A stretch of 64,000 nucleotides of DNA from Paenibacillus sp. FSL H3-0469. Lineage in GTDB: Bacteria > Bacillota > Bacilli > Paenibacillales > Paenibacillaceae. A program made the position numbers and the translations under genes. Location: NCBI RefSeq assembly GCF_038051945.1, contig NZ_CP150302.1:6200001-6264000 (forward strand), read 5' to 3'. The notes under the pieces were generated by a model, which did no database searches, was not told the DNA's origin, and was given only the letters and a program-made list of their open reading frames with translations. Below are positions 35,168 through 45,111 of the stretch, one piece after another; the stretch's first letter is position 1; each line of letters opens with the position of its first letter.

Positions 35168-36535
35168 ATGAAAAAGAGGTCGAAGGCAGCAGCTATGTTC
35201 CTTATGGCAAGTATTCTTCTGGTTTCATCGGCATGCAGCAGTGGGAATGAACCAAGTTCCAGCCAGTCATCCGACAATCCGTCACCCTCGGCAGTAAGCA
35301 CGGAGGATACCAAGAATACTACGAAGACGGACGGCAAAAAAATCAAGATGAGAGTCATAACGCTTACGACCGACGAGAACCGCAACAACATTATGGACAA
35401 ATTCATCAAACCGAATATTGCTGCAGCGTTTCCCAATCTTGAAATCGAGTTTGAGCCGGGCGGCGGCGGTGAGGAAATGGCCAACAAATTGAAGACGTTG
35501 AATGCTTCCGGGGATATGCCGGACGTATTCTGGAATGATGCCGGCTTCTTTACGCCATTGAAGAGCACAGGCAGCATTCTGGATCTGTCATCTTATATTT
35601 CCAAAGACGGTTTCTTGGACAAATATGCGGTGCCTGATGCGTTAAAGCATGTCGATAACGGGATCTACAGCTTGTCTTCCGGAGCGGACACTTATTTCAC
35701 CCCTGTAATCTTCTATCACAAAGACATGTTCGAGGAAGCAGGGGTTCAAGTGCCAACTACGTTCGACGAGCTGATTCAAATCTCGAAGACGCTCAAGAGC
35801 AAAGGGGTGGTACCGGCTGTGACTCCCGGCAAGGACGGGTGGGGACCGAAGCTCTTTATGCTGCAGCAAATGATTCAAATCGGTGATCCGCAGGCGATGG
35901 CCGACCTTGTCAGCAACAAAACGGACTTCAACAATCCATCCGTCAAGGAAGGTGCGGCCCGCATCGAAACGCTGGTCAAGGAAGGCGTGTTCCCGGACGG
36001 TATTTCCAATTTGGATTACGGTCCGGCGATGGAAATGTTTACGTCCAAAAAGGCGGCTATGTTATGGATGTTTACTTGGGAGCTGCCAAATCTCGCAAAA
36101 GACGAAACGGTTGACTTCTTCCCGTTTCCAAGCGCCAGCGATAAATATAGCCCTACAGAGAACGTACAGTTCTGGGGTTCTCCGCTTAACGGTTATGCGG
36201 TCAACGGCAAAACGGAGAACCCGGAAGAGGCTGTTAAGCTTGCTGAATTTCTAGCCATGGGGGATGCGTTATACTTTGAATCTCTCGGTGCTCCTATATC
36301 TTTACAGACAGGCAACCAGGCAATGGACAGGAGCCCGCTTATGCAGAAGTTCGTTGACTGGTACAATCCGATTCCGAATAAAATCGCGTCATGGGCACTT
36401 AATTCGCTAGATTCGAGGACGTCTGCCGAAATGTCTACGCAGGGAGCGAATTTATTAACGGGCGAGTACGCAGCCGAAGATTTTAATGTGGCGATGAACA
36501 GGATCTGGAGCGAAAATACGTGGTTTGACAAGTAA
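35168..36535 (+). CDS. Extracellular sugar-binding lipoprotein of a CUT1 ABC importer
   Basis: A 455-residue family 1 solute-binding protein. The N-terminus MKKRSKAAAMFLMASILLVSSACSSG is a lipoprotein signal with the lipid-carrying Cys near residue 23; the lipobox SSAC is acceptable rather than classical. A Ser/Thr/Asn-rich linker follows, then the SBP fold (MRVITLTTDENRNNIMDKFI, NASGDMPDVFWNDAGFF, GIYSLSSGADTYFTPVIFYHKDMFEEAG). AGGGGAGG precedes the start. Two permease genes follow. The sugar is not identifiable, but the nearby secreted glycan-degrading enzyme suggests its oligosaccharide products. Confidence 0.93.
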   Translation: MKKRSKAAAMFLMASILLVSSACSSGNEPSSSQSSDNPSPSAVSTEDTKNTTKTDGKKIKMRVITLTTDENRNNIMDKFIKPNIAAAFPNLEIEFEPGGGGEEMANKLKTLNASGDMPDVFWNDAGFFTPLKSTGSILDLSSYISKDGFLDKYAVPDALKHVDNGIYSLSSGADTYFTPVIFYHKDMFEEAGVQVPTTFDELIQISKTLKSKGVVPAVTPGKDGWGPKLFMLQQMIQIGDPQAMADLVSNKTDFNNPSVKEGAARIETLVKEGVFPDGISNLDYGPAMEMFTSKKAAMLWMFTWELPNLAKDETVDFFPFPSASDKYSPTENVQFWGSPLNGYAVNGKTENPEEAVKLAEFLAMGDALYFESLGAPISLQTGNQAMDRSPLMQKFVDWYNPIPNKIASWALNSLDSRTSAEMSTQGANLLTGEYAAEDFNVAMNRIWSENTWFDK

Positions 36536-36551
36536 ACGACGCATTAACTGC

Positions 36552-36584
36552 TAAATCCCCTTCGGATAGATCCAAGGGGGTTTA
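36552..36584 (+). promoter_or_regulatory. Stem-loop between binding-protein and permease genes
   Basis: TAAATCCCCTT and AAGGGGGTTTA form an 11-base-pair stem (one wobble) with an 11-base loop and no T-run. Such stems often stabilise the upstream messenger so the binding protein is made in excess over the permeases. Confidence 0.6.
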
Positions 36585-36611
36585 GACACAAATTAAATGG
36601 TGGAGAGAGCG

Positions 36612-37496
36612 ATGAACAAGTACTTTAGCACGAAAGTATCTATATTTGTGTTTGCTTTCCCTGCATTGCTGCTGTTCACCTTATTCTGCGTATACCCTTT
36701 GCTGCCGGAGATCTGGGTGAGCCTGCATAAGCATGACGGGTTTAGAAATTTGGGTTTTGTGGGTTTGGATAATTACAAAGAAGTGATGGCTACCTCATCC
36801 TTTTGGACCGCTCATAAGAATACGTATCTCATTGTAGGCATCTCATTATTGCTGGGGCTGCCCTTGTCGATGATGCTTGCGTTTTTTATGGACGCTCAGA
36901 CACCGAGGTTTCGCCGATTCTTCAAGACGGTGGCGATGTTTCCGGCTATCCTGTCGGTCACGGTTGTTGCCCAGATTTGGGTGGCGTTCTACGAACCGAA
37001 TTGGGGTTTACTGAACAAGATTCTCGATTCGTTAGGGCTACATTCCTGGACGCATTCGTGGTTAACGGAAAAGAAAACGGTAATGCCCAGCATTGGAGTG
37101 ACCTTCCTATGGCAATATATTGGACTGAACGCGTTGCTGTTCTATACAGGAATTAAGACCATACCCAAAAGTTACTATGAAGCTGCATTAATCGACGGCG
37201 CTAATTATATTCAAGTTTGCTTAAGAATTACGATCCCCTTGCTGCAGAATGTAATCAAATACGTACTTATTCTGTCCACATTAGGCTCAATGGCATTTTA
37301 TTCGCATGTGCGAGTCATGACGGCAGGAGGTCCGGGAGATCTATCCAGGACGGTCATCTACCAGATGTATTATACGGCGTTTGATACTTCCGAATTTGGC
37401 AAAGGTAATGCGATCGCCGTTATTTTTATTCTGGAATGCCTTTTGATCTCCTTTGTCATTCAAAGGTACGTTGCCAGAGAAAAACTGGAGTTTTAA
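36612..37496 (+). CDS. Sugar ABC transporter permease (MalF/LplB type)
   Basis: A 294-residue inner-membrane protein with six hydrophobic segments, beginning VSIFVFAFPALLLFTLFCVYPLLPEIW. The EAA loop YYEAALIDGANYIQVCLRITIPLL contacts the ATPase. The start at 36612 is chosen because GGAG lies six bases upstream; an ATG at 36597 is the alternative. It ends inside the next gene. Partner of the following permease and the upstream binding protein. Confidence 0.93.
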   Translation: MNKYFSTKVSIFVFAFPALLLFTLFCVYPLLPEIWVSLHKHDGFRNLGFVGLDNYKEVMATSSFWTAHKNTYLIVGISLLLGLPLSMMLAFFMDAQTPRFRRFFKTVAMFPAILSVTVVAQIWVAFYEPNWGLLNKILDSLGLHSWTHSWLTEKKTVMPSIGVTFLWQYIGLNALLFYTGIKTIPKSYYEAALIDGANYIQVCLRITIPLLQNVIKYVLILSTLGSMAFYSHVRVMTAGGPGDLSRTVIYQMYYTAFDTSEFGKGNAIAVIFILECLLISFVIQRYVAREKLEF

Positions 37497-38325
37497 GCTG
37501 GGGGGGAGCTTTCTGAAATTATTAAGCCGAGTGTTTTGGGTAGCTATGGGATGCACATTTCTATTTCCCTTGTACTGGATGGTAACGATGTCATTAAAGT
37601 CCAAAAGTGAAGCTTACGACAATCCTTTTGGATTACCGTCTTCCTTGGACTGGCTGAACTTCAGCGAAGCGCTGTCCAAATATCATTTTTATACGTATTT
37701 CGAGAACAGCGTGATTTATACCACAGGCACAATTGCCATTACGCTGACAACGGGCAGCATGCTTGCTTATTGCCTCAGCCGTATGCAATGGAGATTCAAT
37801 TCGGCAATGTTGTTTTATGTATCTATGGGTTTAATTGTCCCAATCGAAGTCGTCGTTATTCCGTTATTCCAGTTGGTTAAATGGATGCATATCAAAAATA
37901 GTTATTTGGGTCTTATCTTGCCGTATTCCGGCTTCGCCATTGCTTCCTGCGTACTGATGCTGTATGCCTTTTTCCGTTCTTTGCCTAAGGAGCTGGAAGA
38001 AGCGTCATGCATAGATGGAGCGAATGTCTATCAAACGTATATCAAAATCATATTTCCAATCGTAATGCCAGCGCTCGTGACGCAATGTGTTCTGATATTC
38101 ATTCGAATCTGGAACGAATTTCCGCTTGCATTTATTATTGCTTCCAAGGATCAATTCCGGCCGCTTACAGTCGGGTTGCTTGGTTTCTTCATTAATGTGG
38201 GAGTTACGGATTGGGGGCCGATCGGCGCGAGTATGCTGCTGTCCAGCCTGCCTATGATCATCGTTTATTTAATAGGCAACGAAAAGATCGAAAATGCGTT
38301 AACTGCAGGTGCAATTCTGAAGTGA
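37471..38325 (+). CDS. Sugar ABC transporter permease (MalG type)
   Basis: A permease of about 284 residues with six TM helices, the EAA loop LEEASCIDGANVYQTYIKIIFPIVMPAL and a C-terminus IENALTAGAILK typical of MalG-type proteins (TAGAIKG). No ATG lies near the beginning. A TTG at 37471 preceded by AAAGG is preferred; a TTG at 37453 is also possible. Either start lies inside the previous gene, implying coupled translation. No ATPase gene is nearby, so a shared MsmX/UgpC-type ATPase encoded elsewhere must power the system. Confidence 0.9.
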   Translation: MPEKNWSFKLGGSFLKLLSRVFWVAMGCTFLFPLYWMVTMSLKSKSEAYDNPFGLPSSLDWLNFSEALSKYHFYTYFENSVIYTTGTIAITLTTGSMLAYCLSRMQWRFNSAMLFYVSMGLIVPIEVVVIPLFQLVKWMHIKNSYLGLILPYSGFAIASCVLMLYAFFRSLPKELEEASCIDGANVYQTYIKIIFPIVMPALVTQCVLIFIRIWNEFPLAFIIASKDQFRPLTVGLLGFFINVGVTDWGPIGASMLLSSLPMIIVYLIGNEKIENALTAGAILK

Positions 38326-38379
38326 GAATGTGAAGTGGGAGAAGGGACATCTGATAAGTGATCCAAGAGGGGGATGGAA

Positions 38380-41300
38380 ATGCGAAGAAGAGCATTAATA
38401 TGGATTCTGACTTTGATCATGGTAATTCCCATGCTGCAATTCTCAGGCCCGGTAGTCTCGGCTGACAGTGCGCCAAGTGTAACGATCTACGTGGCTACAA
38501 ATGGCAATGATAACACAGGGGATGGAACACAAGGAAAGCCGTATAAAACGCTTGCCAAGGCAAAGGCAGCAGTAAGGACTCTGCCTAAGACCGGCGGTGA
38601 TATCGTGGTTCAAATTGCGGATGGATACTATCCGCTTGATGAAACGCTGGTTTTTAACAAGGATGATTCCGGAAGTGCAAGCAGCACGATTCGCTATGAG
38701 GCGGCGCCGGGTGCGAAGCCGGTAATCAGCGCCGGTGAAATGCTCAAAAAAGGCGTATGGACTGAAGCGGTTGGCCTTACCCAGACTGGCGGCTTAAAGG
38801 CGTATAAAACGACCCTTAACCGGAGCGATAAGTTGCGGATGATCTATGTAAACGATAAAGGCGCTACCATGACGCTGAGCCCGCAAATCGTTTCAGCCAA
38901 CAGAACCGTCACCGGCACCCCTACAGCCAGCTTTACCGCTGCCAATAACCCCTGGGCGTGGCAGAACGGCAGCAATATTCGGGCGGCTATCGTATTCGAT
39001 GCCAGCGTGGGTCTGAGTACGGCAACGAAAAACCCCCAAAACATCGAAGCCGAAAGTGTCGGCGGTTCTACCGCCAGGTGGTCGCGGCCGTTTGTCACCT
39101 TCGCATCAATCGAACAGGCGCCGGCAGAGAGCAACAAGCCCGGCGGTGTTATGCTCCGGTTCCAGATGCCATATGGTGCGATTTCACAGTCTTTGAGTAA
39201 TAACACGCAATACAATCCAGGTAACAATCAAGTCATCCGCAACGCTTTCGAGTTCTTCAACAAACGCGGAGATTTCTATTTCGACCAGGCGGAAAGCACG
39301 CTATATTACATCCCGCTTGCAGGCGAGGATATCAATACCGCCGACGTGGTTATCCCGAAGCTTGAGACGGTCCTCGACATACAAGGAGAGCCTGTTGGAG
39401 ACCGGTTAAACCCTGTTCAGGGCTCGGATAATGGGCGTGTCAAAAATATAACCTTCAACGGGCTGAAGTTTGCCCATACCGACTACAAACTGTATGAACT
39501 GACGGGCACTTATACTCTTAGCGACGGAACCGGTCCGGTAACAACCCGTTCCCGCGGTTATGCGTCCGTTCAGGGCTCTATCGTGAACACAGCTTACTTC
39601 CCCGGCAGCATAAACTGGCATGAGACCTTCTACCGGGGCTATGATATACCGCCGGCAGCGGTCATGATCAACGGGGCGAGGAATATCAAGGTGCTGAACG
39701 GTGAGATCGGACTTACCGGATTTAATGGTATCCATGTCGAGAACGATGTCAAGGATATCGAAGTCACGGGCAACTATATCGTAGATACGCTCGCTTCCGG
39801 CGTTGTAATCGGACATCCACAGCATATCTATGAGAACGATGAGCCGATTAAGCATGAGTCTAGTGTGTCAATCTCTGGTACGCCAATAAGGAACTGGGCC
39901 GGTGTTAATAAGGAAAAATTCAAGGTTGGTACTGAAGCTGTGCCGGAAAATATTTATATCACAAATAACTTTTTGTACAGAAACTGCTATGGATTCCCGG
40001 GCGCCAACTCCCTAACCTCTTTCTACACTACGAATATGCAGGTACTGCACAACTTCCTGTATGATTCTACTTACGGCGCGATGAGCATTGGCTGGGGCTG
40101 GGACGAATACGATGGTTTCGGCTTTACCGCCCAAGGCACCAACAAGACTGGCGGCCCTTATCAGGGTACACATGAAACGAGCATCGCAAGATCTCCAGTA
40201 ATCTCTACGACCTCCAGGAATAACAAAATAAACTATAACAGGGTAGAGGAAATTTGCACGGTAGTTAACGACTCCGGGGCGATCTACTCCTTGGGACGAC
40301 AGGGTGATCCGGGTAATTTGCCGGGCGGAGGGACATGGGACACGATCAACAATCTGACGAATAACCCTGTCACCGACAAGACTAGTAACTGGCATTCTGA
40401 CAACTGGACGAATTTCACCGAGATGAATTACAACTTCCTTAACCCGAATCCAACGGACAAACCCACGACCTCTAACAACTGGACAAACGGATTTCATCCC
40501 GACGAAGGCAGCACGTTCATCAAGATGATAGGCAATGTCGTGCAGTCAAAGCTCTCACATGCCGCCGGACAGAGCCGTCTTTTTGAATTTAACAACTGGA
40601 AGCGTAAAAGCGACATGATTGCCATCGACGGATACGTGGACGGGAATAACAACCAGAATGGCGCCCCCAGGACTACTTACGACAATTACAAAAGCGAAGC
40701 CCGCATTTGGCCCGTTGCAGGCAACGAAATCGTTCTGAATTCGGGTCTTACCAACGAATACACACATATGATCCCAAGAAGCCTCATTGCCGATACCGAG
40801 TTTGAACTGGCTTCCAATGTCATCATGGGTGCAAGCGGTGAAAAGCTGAGCCGCAGAGGTCTGCTTAAGGCGGAAGACACGGTTTGGCTGGCACCCGCGA
40901 ACACAACTGTCTTTAAAGAAGGCGCTACGATGACAAAAGCTGCCGGCAATGAAAAAACAATCAACACTCCATCTGCCGCAGGAGAATACAAACTATTTAT
41001 ATTATATGGAGACAAGAGAGAAACAGCCACTTCCAAGTATACGGTATACGTTGACGCGAGCGAGCCGGCAACCAATGTGGTGGATGGGAAAAGCTACGAA
41101 GTTTCAGCCATAAGGCCGCTTAAACTAACTTTGAGTGATGAATACACCTTCACGCTTAACGGCAAGCCCGTGGCGGATGGGTACGAAATCCGTACCGAAG
41201 GAAACTGGACCCTGGTAGGCAGCACTTCGAAGCCTGAAATAACCATCAACTTTACCACCACAGTATCGGTGGCCAACAAGCTGCTCCCGGCTGATGTGTC

Positions 41301-43938
41301 CGTAGCCCCCGGCGGGACCGTCAGATTTGCCTACGATTTGGACGACGCGGCCCAAAAGATATGGATTTCTTCGTCGAGCGGCGGACATTTTGATGGAGGC
41401 GATGATGAAACCGTAGCCTCCGGCGACGCGCTCGGAATGACCGCGCCCATGGTGCCCGGTCCGTACATTATTTTTGTACTGGCGAAAGACGGCGAAGTTC
41501 GAAGCCAGTCGCACGCTCGTGTTGTGGTGAGAGATGTAACGCCTGCCGATATTCCCAGAAATGGTCTTGATTTATGGCTCAAGGGCGATGAGGGCGTGGA
41601 AATGGATAGCAGCGGCAACGTGACGGGGTGGACAAATATGGGGAACATCCCGGCGAAGCTTGTCCCGGCAAACGTCCCTGGAAGCGGCGGCGATAATCTT
41701 GGAACACCTGACGGGAACCCCAAGCTAAAGAAAGATGTTTACGACTATGTAGAATTCGCCGCGAACTCGAAGCCGTTAAAGGCTGCTGGCTTTAAAGACT
41801 ATAACGGCAGTACACAGATGACAATATATACACTGGTTAGACCAACGACAATAGCCAATAACTCCAGCGACCAAAATGGTCTTGTTTATTTCGGATTGAA
41901 CGAGGCTTACCAAACGTGGGCCGCCAACGACGGTTGGAGCGGTATTAGTCTCGGGATAGGAACAAACCGGGTTAACGTCCGCTTTGGTAATGCGGATGGC
42001 AGTGTATCGGGTGGCGGTCAACAATTTACAACAACAGCCACTGATGATCTGGTCAGTGTCCGGGCGCAGCTAAACGGAACCAATAGAGCAGTTTATGTTA
42101 ATAACAACGTCATCGGCACTCCCGGAACCAACGCTAAGGCCCTTTTGGGGAACAGACCGGATCTGAGCGTAGGTTACACGATGGCGGCTGCAACCCCCCA
42201 CCGCTTCATGGGCAGAGTCTTGCAGATTCTCATCTACGACAGGGTGCTGTCCGCTGATGAAATCACGAAAGTAGAAACGTATTTTAACGAGGTTAAAGCC
42301 GGCCGCGGCGGGTCCGCGAACCCCGTGGTTCCAAAGGTTGACACAACCTTGCTGACCGCCTTGATCGAGGCCGCGGGTAACAAGGAAAAAACGATGTATA
42401 CAAGTGATTCATGGGACGTTTTTGCAGGCGCATTACGTGAGGCCAAAGCTGCTGCCGCCAATGAGGAGATCTCGCAGACAGCAGCGGATCATTCATATTA
42501 CGCGCTGCGTGACGCAATCAAAGGGCTTCAACTGTTATCTGGCGGAGTTGCAACCGCTGTATACGGGACGCCTGTTCTCGGCGGCTCCGAGCTCGACCCG
42601 CTCTGGAATAAGACCGTCACGCTGCCGATCCTTAAGCATCTGACAATGGTGAACGGTCCGGCGGATGGTTCCGCTAAAGTGCTATGGGACGATTCTAACC
42701 TGTATGTTCTGGTGCGTGTAAAAGACCCTGTGCTGAACAGCAGCAGCAGCGACGCGCATGAGAAGGATTCGGTCGAGATCTTTGTGGATGAGACCAACAG
42801 TAAACAAACCTCGTACGGACCGGGTATGGGACAATACCGTACTAACTATCTTAATGAGAAAAGCTTTAATCCGGGCAGTGTCAGTGCGGGTTTTGAGTCT
42901 TTTGCCAAAGTAGTGGATGGCGGTTATTACATTGAAACTAAGATTCCCTTTAAAGCTGGTGCGCCTGCGGCTGATCATGTAATCGGATTTGATGTGCAGA
43001 TCAATGACGCAAAAGCAACGGGTGGCCGTCAGGACATTATCATGTGGCACGATGTGTCCGGACAGTCCTATAATAACGGTTCACAATGGGGTGAGGTTAG
43101 ACTTGTGAAAGAGATCAGCAGTCAAGAAGGCAGCGCTTTGCTGACCGGACCGGGAACCGTTGAAGGCGGCAACAATTTTGATGTTGAATTCAGCTTGGCG
43201 CATGCTGGAACAGATGTCAAAGCGCTAGATATTACGATTAATTATGATGCGGATAAGCTGGAATTCATATCAATGGAATCGCTTCAGCAGGATTTCAAAC
43301 TAGTTGGTGAAGTGAATGAAGCCGGCAAGCTTAGAACCATCGGGACTACTATTGGAAATACAGATATGACCAAGGGATTGATTAAGCTTAAGTTCAGAGC
43401 GGTTGCAGCGGATAATCCGCAGAGCGCTTCCATTCGCGTCACTCAGTTAACGGTTGCGAATGGCGCAGGCCAAGAATCAGATTGGGCGGGTGCAACGCAC
43501 ACAGTCCGAATTAATAACATGGATAAGTCGGGCTTGCTGCTTCTGATTGCGGAAGCGCAAAGTACGCATGATGCAGCCGTTGAAGGCGTATCTCCTGGCC
43601 AGTATCCATTAGGCTCGAAAGCAACTCTACAGGCAGCTATTGATAGCGCTCAAGTGGTGGCTTCGGCTCAGGAAGTAAGCCAGGCAGATATTGAACAGGC
43701 GACATTGAAGCTGCACGCAGCTCTGCAAAGCTTCAAGGGTTCAATGATTAAATCCATCGAAGGAGATTACAATAACGACAGCAGAGTAAGTGTGGGGGAC
43801 CTTGCAATTATTGCATCCGCTTATGGTAAAAATAATCAAGATCCAAATTGGAATAAGTACAGTGCGTTGGATTTGAATGGCGACGGGATGATTGACATCG
43901 TGGATATCTCCATTCTGGCCCGTAAAATTCTGAATTAA
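38380..43938 (+). CDS. Giant secreted GH141-like beta-helix enzyme with LamG, CBM9, cohesin and dockerin modules
   Basis: An 1852-residue exported protein. The signal peptide ends VSA|DSAP near residue 28. Domains in order: right-handed parallel beta-helix (about 33-750; TIYVATNGNDNTGDGTQGKP, STIRYEAAPGAKPVIS), the type seen in GH141 enzymes; Ig-like modules (about 815-1053); LamG/concanavalin-like (about 1055-1300; GLDLWLKGDEG, LQILIYDRVLSADEI); FIVAR helical repeat (about 1317-1390); CBM9-like (about 1390-1577; VLWDDSNLYVLVRVKDP, DSVEIFVDE); cohesin-like (about 1584-1708; ALDITINYDADKLEFIS); a second FIVAR (about 1713-1790); and a type I dockerin (about 1791-1852) with two calcium loops, GDYNNDSRVSVGDL and LDLNGDGMIDIVDI. 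The start at 38380 has GAGGGGG seven bases upstream. The catalytic activity is not provable by eye. A cohesin-bearing surface anchor follows. Confidence 0.88.
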   Translation: MRRRALIWILTLIMVIPMLQFSGPVVSADSAPSVTIYVATNGNDNTGDGTQGKPYKTLAKAKAAVRTLPKTGGDIVVQIADGYYPLDETLVFNKDDSGSASSTIRYEAAPGAKPVISAGEMLKKGVWTEAVGLTQTGGLKAYKTTLNRSDKLRMIYVNDKGATMTLSPQIVSANRTVTGTPTASFTAANNPWAWQNGSNIRAAIVFDASVGLSTATKNPQNIEAESVGGSTARWSRPFVTFASIEQAPAESNKPGGVMLRFQMPYGAISQSLSNNTQYNPGNNQVIRNAFEFFNKRGDFYFDQAESTLYYIPLAGEDINTADVVIPKLETVLDIQGEPVGDRLNPVQGSDNGRVKNITFNGLKFAHTDYKLYELTGTYTLSDGTGPVTTRSRGYASVQGSIVNTAYFPGSINWHETFYRGYDIPPAAVMINGARNIKVLNGEIGLTGFNGIHVENDVKDIEVTGNYIVDTLASGVVIGHPQHIYENDEPIKHESSVSISGTPIRNWAGVNKEKFKVGTEAVPENIYITNNFLYRNCYGFPGANSLTSFYTTNMQVLHNFLYDSTYGAMSIGWGWDEYDGFGFTAQGTNKTGGPYQGTHETSIARSPVISTTSRNNKINYNRVEEICTVVNDSGAIYSLGRQGDPGNLPGGGTWDTINNLTNNPVTDKTSNWHSDNWTNFTEMNYNFLNPNPTDKPTTSNNWTNGFHPDEGSTFIKMIGNVVQSKLSHAAGQSRLFEFNNWKRKSDMIAIDGYVDGNNNQNGAPRTTYDNYKSEARIWPVAGNEIVLNSGLTNEYTHMIPRSLIADTEFELASNVIMGASGEKLSRRGLLKAEDTVWLAPANTTVFKEGATMTKAAGNEKTINTPSAAGEYKLFILYGDKRETATSKYTVYVDASEPATNVVDGKSYEVSAIRPLKLTLSDEYTFTLNGKPVADGYEIRTEGNWTLVGSTSKPEITINFTTTVSVANKLLPADVSVAPGGTVRFAYDLDDAAQKIWISSSSGGHFDGGDDETVASGDALGMTAPMVPGPYIIFVLAKDGEVRSQSHARVVVRDVTPADIPRNGLDLWLKGDEGVEMDSSGNVTGWTNMGNIPAKLVPANVPGSGGDNLGTPDGNPKLKKDVYDYVEFAANSKPLKAAGFKDYNGSTQMTIYTLVRPTTIANNSSDQNGLVYFGLNEAYQTWAANDGWSGISLGIGTNRVNVRFGNADGSVSGGGQQFTTTATDDLVSVRAQLNGTNRAVYVNNNVIGTPGTNAKALLGNRPDLSVGYTMAAATPHRFMGRVLQILIYDRVLSADEITKVETYFNEVKAGRGGSANPVVPKVDTTLLTALIEAAGNKEKTMYTSDSWDVFAGALREAKAAAANEEISQTAADHSYYALRDAIKGLQLLSGGVATAVYGTPVLGGSELDPLWNKTVTLPILKHLTMVNGPADGSAKVLWDDSNLYVLVRVKDPVLNSSSSDAHEKDSVEIFVDETNSKQTSYGPGMGQYRTNYLNEKSFNPGSVSAGFESFAKVVDGGYYIETKIPFKAGAPAADHVIGFDVQINDAKATGGRQDIIMWHDVSGQSYNNGSQWGEVRLVKEISSQEGSALLTGPGTVEGGNNFDVEFSLAHAGTDVKALDITINYDADKLEFISMESLQQDFKLVGEVNEAGKLRTIGTTIGNTDMTKGLIKLKFRAVAADNPQSASIRVTQLTVANGAGQESDWAGATHTVRINNMDKSGLLLLIAEAQSTHDAAVEGVSPGQYPLGSKATLQAAIDSAQVVASAQEVSQADIEQATLKLHAALQSFKGSMIKSIEGDYNNDSRVSVGDLAIIASAYGKNNQDPNWNKYSALDLNGDGMIDIVDISILARKILN

Positions 43939-43969
43939 TTACATGTGGGAATAAGGAGATATCGAAAGG

Positions 43970-45022
43970 ATGGGAATTCGCTTGAAATATCGGGTGAAAT
44001 ATCGGGTTGGAATGATGCTTCTAGCTGCTTGGTTCACACTTTCCCTGCTGCCGGTGTACGCAATGGCCAAGGACGCCTCCTTTAGCTTAGCGGTCTCCAA
44101 TTCTACGTCCATTAAGGGAAATCAAGTTGTCGTGACGGTGACGGGATCGGATCTTACCGATGTCTATGGCTTCGAAATCAATTTGAAGTACGATGCAAAC
44201 CTTCTATTGTACAAAAAAAGTGAAAGCTTGCTGCCAGGGTTCTCCGTCCCGCTTACTCCTGCAGATGGTCTTGTCGTGTTCGCGCATACGAAGGTTGGCA
44301 AAGTCGCCGGTCTATCGGGAAAAGCCGAGCTCGCAGCCATTACGTTTGAAGTCATTGGAAAGAATGCGGAGAAGCCGAGAGTAGAATTAACACGTGTGAA
44401 GCTTGTGAAAAGCGATCTTACGGATACGGTTGTCAAGCCGGGAACGAAAGCAGACATCGCGGTGCAAGCAGCGGGAAATACCGTAGCATTCAAGGATATT
44501 GCTAATCATTGGGCCAAAGAAGGGATAGAACGCGCTGTCAGTATGGGGTTTGTGAACGGCTTCGGGGACGGGACGTTCCGTCCGGATGTGAGGATCACAC
44601 GCGCAGAGTTCGTGGTTATGACCGCGAGGGCGTTTGATTTCGAAGCGAAAGGCGCGATGCCGCTAAATTTCAGGGATGTAGATACAATCCCGGTCTGGGC
44701 AAGGGATTACATCGCGGAAGCGGAGCAGACTGGCCTGATTAAAGGCTACGCCGATGGCAGCTTCCGTCCGAACCAATGGATTAGCAGGTCCGAAATGGCT
44801 GTCTTGATCATGAGGCTGTATGACGGCGGGCTTCATTCGAACGAAATGGTCTCATTTGCCGATAAACAGCATATTAAGCCATGGGCGCTGCCGTCCGTCG
44901 CTGCCGCGGTAGATTTGGGAATCATTAAGGGCAAGAATGGTCATCGTTTTGCTCCCAATGATCCTGCTACCCGGGCTGAAGCGCTGATTATGCTGCTTCG
45001 TCTGATGGATGCAGAAAAGTGA
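43970..45022 (+). CDS. Cell-surface anchor: cohesin-like domain plus three SLH domains
   Basis: A 350-residue exported protein. The signal peptide ends AMA|KDA near residue 33. Residues about 35-168 form a cohesin-type beta-sandwich (SIKGNQVVVTVTGSDLTDVYGFEINLKYDANLLLY, LAAITFEVIGKN). Three SLH motifs follow: AFKDIANHWAKEGIERAVSMG with ITRAEF, FRDVDTIPVWARDYIAEAEQTG with ISRSEM, and FADKQHIKPWALPSVAAAVDLG with ATRAEA, which bind pyruvylated secondary cell-wall polymer. The layout matches the single-cohesin anchoring scaffoldins of cellulosomes. It begins 31 bases after the dockerin protein gene, so the two are co-transcribed, and the likely role is to tether that protein to the wall. Confidence 0.9.
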   Translation: MGIRLKYRVKYRVGMMLLAAWFTLSLLPVYAMAKDASFSLAVSNSTSIKGNQVVVTVTGSDLTDVYGFEINLKYDANLLLYKKSESLLPGFSVPLTPADGLVVFAHTKVGKVAGLSGKAELAAITFEVIGKNAEKPRVELTRVKLVKSDLTDTVVKPGTKADIAVQAAGNTVAFKDIANHWAKEGIERAVSMGFVNGFGDGTFRPDVRITRAEFVVMTARAFDFEAKGAMPLNFRDVDTIPVWARDYIAEAEQTGLIKGYADGSFRPNQWISRSEMAVLIMRLYDGGLHSNEMVSFADKQHIKPWALPSVAAAVDLGIIKGKNGHRFAPNDPATRAEALIMLLRLMDAEK

Positions 45023-45081
45023 TACCCGATATCCGTTTTCTTAAATGTGCTTCCTTCTATAAGTGAAGCGTTGAGAGTAAA

Positions 45082-45108
45082 GGGTCTGTCATTTGACAGA
45101 CTCTTTTG
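45082..45108 (+). terminator. Terminator after the cohesin-SLH gene
   Basis: GTCTGTCA (45084-45091) pairs with TGACAGAC (45094-45101) around a two-base loop, followed by TCTTTTGTT. Confidence 0.88.
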
Positions 45109-45111
45109 TTG

